A stretch of DNA of 21,527 nt from Saccoglossus kowalevskii (taxonomy: Eukaryota > Hemichordata > Enteropneusta > Harrimaniidae), in assembly GCF_000003605.2 (NCBI RefSeq), contig NW_003122907.1, forward strand, positions 931,202 through 952,728, read 5' to 3'. This document shows, piece by piece, positions 19,810-21,527 of this stretch (the stretch's first letter is position 1; every line of letters starts with the position of its first letter). A model generated the notes under the pieces. It worked only from the letters and a program-made list of their open reading frames with translations. It ran no database searches and was not told the origin of the DNA. Position numbers and translations under genes: made by a program.

Positions 19810-20460
19810 TTAGTCGGTTCAATTTCTGAAAATTGACAGAAATTCTAAAACCAATAATCTTCATAGAGTACATAGATGTTTCTTAATTCTCAAAAAATAA
19901 ACCGATATTGACAACTGGCAACCATAGATCTTTATATAAATAAATGGTAAGAACAAAGAAAGTCGCTTATAAGAAGAGAAGAATATTTGACCATCCATTT
20001 CTATTTTGGTCCGAAGTGTTTAACAATTCTATCCTGAATTTGTTCTCAAACCTAGAGAAAATCTCAGATATATAATTACATTATGGTATACATTGTTGCT
20101 TTGCGTAATCCTGTGGTTTTGGCAAACAGGAAAAACATACTTTAAGCGTTTTACGGTCTGTATTTTTATCTTCATTTTAGTAAAGAAATGTCCTTTTGGA
20201 ATTTTCCCCTCTTCACCAGACAGTGAGAGGGATAAAAAGATTAAACCTTGTTGTTTCCAACTCTGTTATAAAAAATGGAAAGCTGTATTTCTTTGATGCA
20301 ATAAAGCATTCAAATTGGGGGCTGTACATGAAAAGGTGGCAGATATGTTATTGAAAATAACTGAACCAGAAAACAGGATAACTACAAACATGGAATTTAA
20401 ACAATCAATTTACCAGTGTGTATGTATCAATGCATGCACGCTGGTCTTAGTACGTGCTGG

Positions 20461-20583
20461 TAACGTGGCATTAGAATAAAAATACCACACAATAAATTTA
20501 TACTATAATATTTTATAGTTCTTTACAAGAACCATTGTAAAGCAAAATTTAATGGAGTGAACCTAAAATTAAAATTTCGTCAT
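20461..20583 (+). repeat. 123-bp dispersed repeat, copy 2
   Basis: Same orientation as the copy at 15534-15656, with two substitutions (G for A at the fifth base, and A for G in CTTTACAAGAACC). The flanking sequence is unrelated beyond the repeat ends, so the shared block is a discrete unit and not part of a larger duplication. Confidence 0.85.
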
Positions 20584-21183
20584 TTATAATACAGAATACT
20601 AATATTTTCTGAAAATAAAAATCTTTGTCTTCTTGTTATGCAGCAAGTGCTTCAGGATGGTAAAGACAGAAATTTGTAAACATACATGGCAACAGCTACT
20701 ATTTCAAAATTAACATTACCTATAACAATAACTACTTGTTCTTCTTCCTATTTTGTTTGAAAAAATTTGCTGATTTAGTAAGATTTCAAATTTTTTACTC
20801 GCCAAAATTCAGAATTTGATGAAAAGTTGTACCGTACAAGACAAAAACGTCTGTTTTTATCGTCATCGTCCTCGTTGTAAAAAATAAAATGCGTTGAATG
20901 AATTGATATAGTTTATATTTCATTAATAAAATAATTTTAGGGTAATCTTCAGTTTCGAATTGATCTTCTATATAATTTATTGGGTTAAAAACATCTGTTT
21001 TATTTGATCGGTTTCCTAGGCACCTTGATATGTTATTGTCATTACTTCTGTATTTCAATTCACCGTACTCATTATGTATGCAGCTGACAGATGTTTATTG
21101 TCGTTCATGTTCCCCAAGATGTTTCTTTTTTGTTAAGGGAACTGATCATTACCACCAAGCCGGTTTCCTGTGAGTCTTCTGCG

Positions 21184-21335
21184 GCATGCGTTTCTTTACC
21201 GTACCGGCCGCTGCTTTACCGTACCGGCCGCTGCTTTACCGTACCGGCCGCTGCTTTACCGTATCGGTCGGTTCTTTACCGTACCCGAAGGTCATTAGCC
21301 GTACCGGCAAGGCCGTTACCGTACTGGCAGGAGGC
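21184..21335 (+). repeat. 20-bp CCGG-rich minisatellite, about 7 copies
   Basis: The unit CTTTACCGTACCGGCCGCTG repeats at exactly 20 bp from about 21194. The first copies are identical and the later ones progressively diverged (TATCGGTCGGTT, TACCCGAAGGTC, TACCGGCAAGGC). The core contains CGGCCG and GTAC palindromes. Just after the array, TTTACCGGTAAA is a perfect 12-bp palindrome. A translated ORF across it (21091-21456) is repeat-driven. Confidence 0.85.
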
Positions 21336-21527
21336 AATTCACACTTCTGACAAGTTAATTTATGCATTGATTTTCCGGTTTACCGGTAAAATGCCGACCT
21401 GTTTAAATTTCAGTTTTATGCACAGGATCGCCAGAGAAAGCAGAACTGTAGCTTGAGTAGAATTTGTTTAGTTTGTAGTTATAGTCTGTTTATAAATCAT
21501 TTTGTTCATGTTGCTATGCGGTAGCTT

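Larger units (their letters stand above)
6226..21527 (+). other. BICDL1: BICDL1-like intron 1 (runs off right edge)
   Basis: After the phase-0 donor at 6226 I find no plus-strand segment that continues the BICDL coiled coil, so the intron is probably longer than 15.3 kb. Stretches without a named feature are 6226-8037, 10124-12193, 12403-15533, 15657-16292, 16534-17006, 17135-17740, 18250-19427, 19810-20460, 20584-21183 and 21336-21527. They are AT-rich with T and A homopolymers and short TA runs (for example near 10750), and show no exon, tRNA or rRNA that I can support. The many 60-140-codon ORFs in the intron lack recognisable domains. A short internal exon could have escaped reading by eye. 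Confidence 0.55.

Noticed and set aside
19486-19836. Repeat protein encoded by the 17-bp minisatellite
   Set aside because: All three frames are open because the unit lacks stops and its length is not a multiple of three; there is no independent coding signal.
15534-20583. LTR retrotransposon bounded by the 123-bp repeats
   Set aside because: A TG...CA-like boundary can be drawn, but there is no matching target-site duplication, no primer-binding site after the left copy, no polypurine tract before the right copy and no gag/pol coding in between.
21091-21456. 121-codon ORF with YR/LP-rich repeats
   Set aside because: It is the translation of the 20-bp minisatellite plus chance flanks.

Overview
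This is nuclear DNA from an animal, most likely a marine invertebrate (a mollusc, another lophotrochozoan or a non-vertebrate deuterostome; I cannot narrow it further). It is AT-rich, carries spliced genes with GT...AG junctions, CCAAT-type promoters and very long introns, and is full of minisatellites and short non-autonomous transposons. I see no prokaryotic or viral gene content.

The window centres on two genes that start back to back. On the minus strand is the 5' end of a citron Rho-interacting kinase gene (CIT-like): promoter at about 5008-5180, a non-coding first exon at about 4909-5010, intron 1 (3303-4908), and the first coding exon (start codon at 3293, donor at 3085). Intron 2 runs off the left edge, so no kinase-domain exon is in view. 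On the plus strand is the 5' end of a BICD-family-like dynein adaptor gene (BICDL1/BICDR-1-like): promoter and 5' UTR at about 5700-5886, first coding exon 5887-6225, then a first intron of more than 15 kb that fills the rest of the window. The two presumed transcription starts are only about 0.75 kb apart. In human the orthologues CIT and BICDL1 (CCDC64) are also neighbours in divergent orientation on 12q24.23, so this looks like a deeply conserved gene pair.

The left 5 kb, mostly CIT introns, holds three related copies of a module of about 290 bp. Each has an inverted CCAAT box, a palindromic pair of nuclear-receptor-like half-sites, a YY1-like ATGGCGG (decayed in one copy) and, a constant 212-224 bp downstream of the palindrome, a strong 5' splice donor. 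They look like duplicated promoter plus first-exon units.

The BICDL1-like intron is repeat-rich. It holds a 2.1-kb minisatellite of about 53 monomers of 38-47 bp with several higher-order periods (8038-10123), two inverted TTAA-flanked piggyBac-type MITEs (12194-12402 and 16293-16533), two nearly identical 123-bp dispersed repeats (15534 and 20461), an older diverged repeat pair (17.0 and 17.8 kb), a GC-rich 17-bp minisatellite (19428-19809) and a 20-bp CCGG-rich minisatellite (21184-21335). The remaining open reading frames are short, match nothing I recognise and appear to be chance or repeat-driven.
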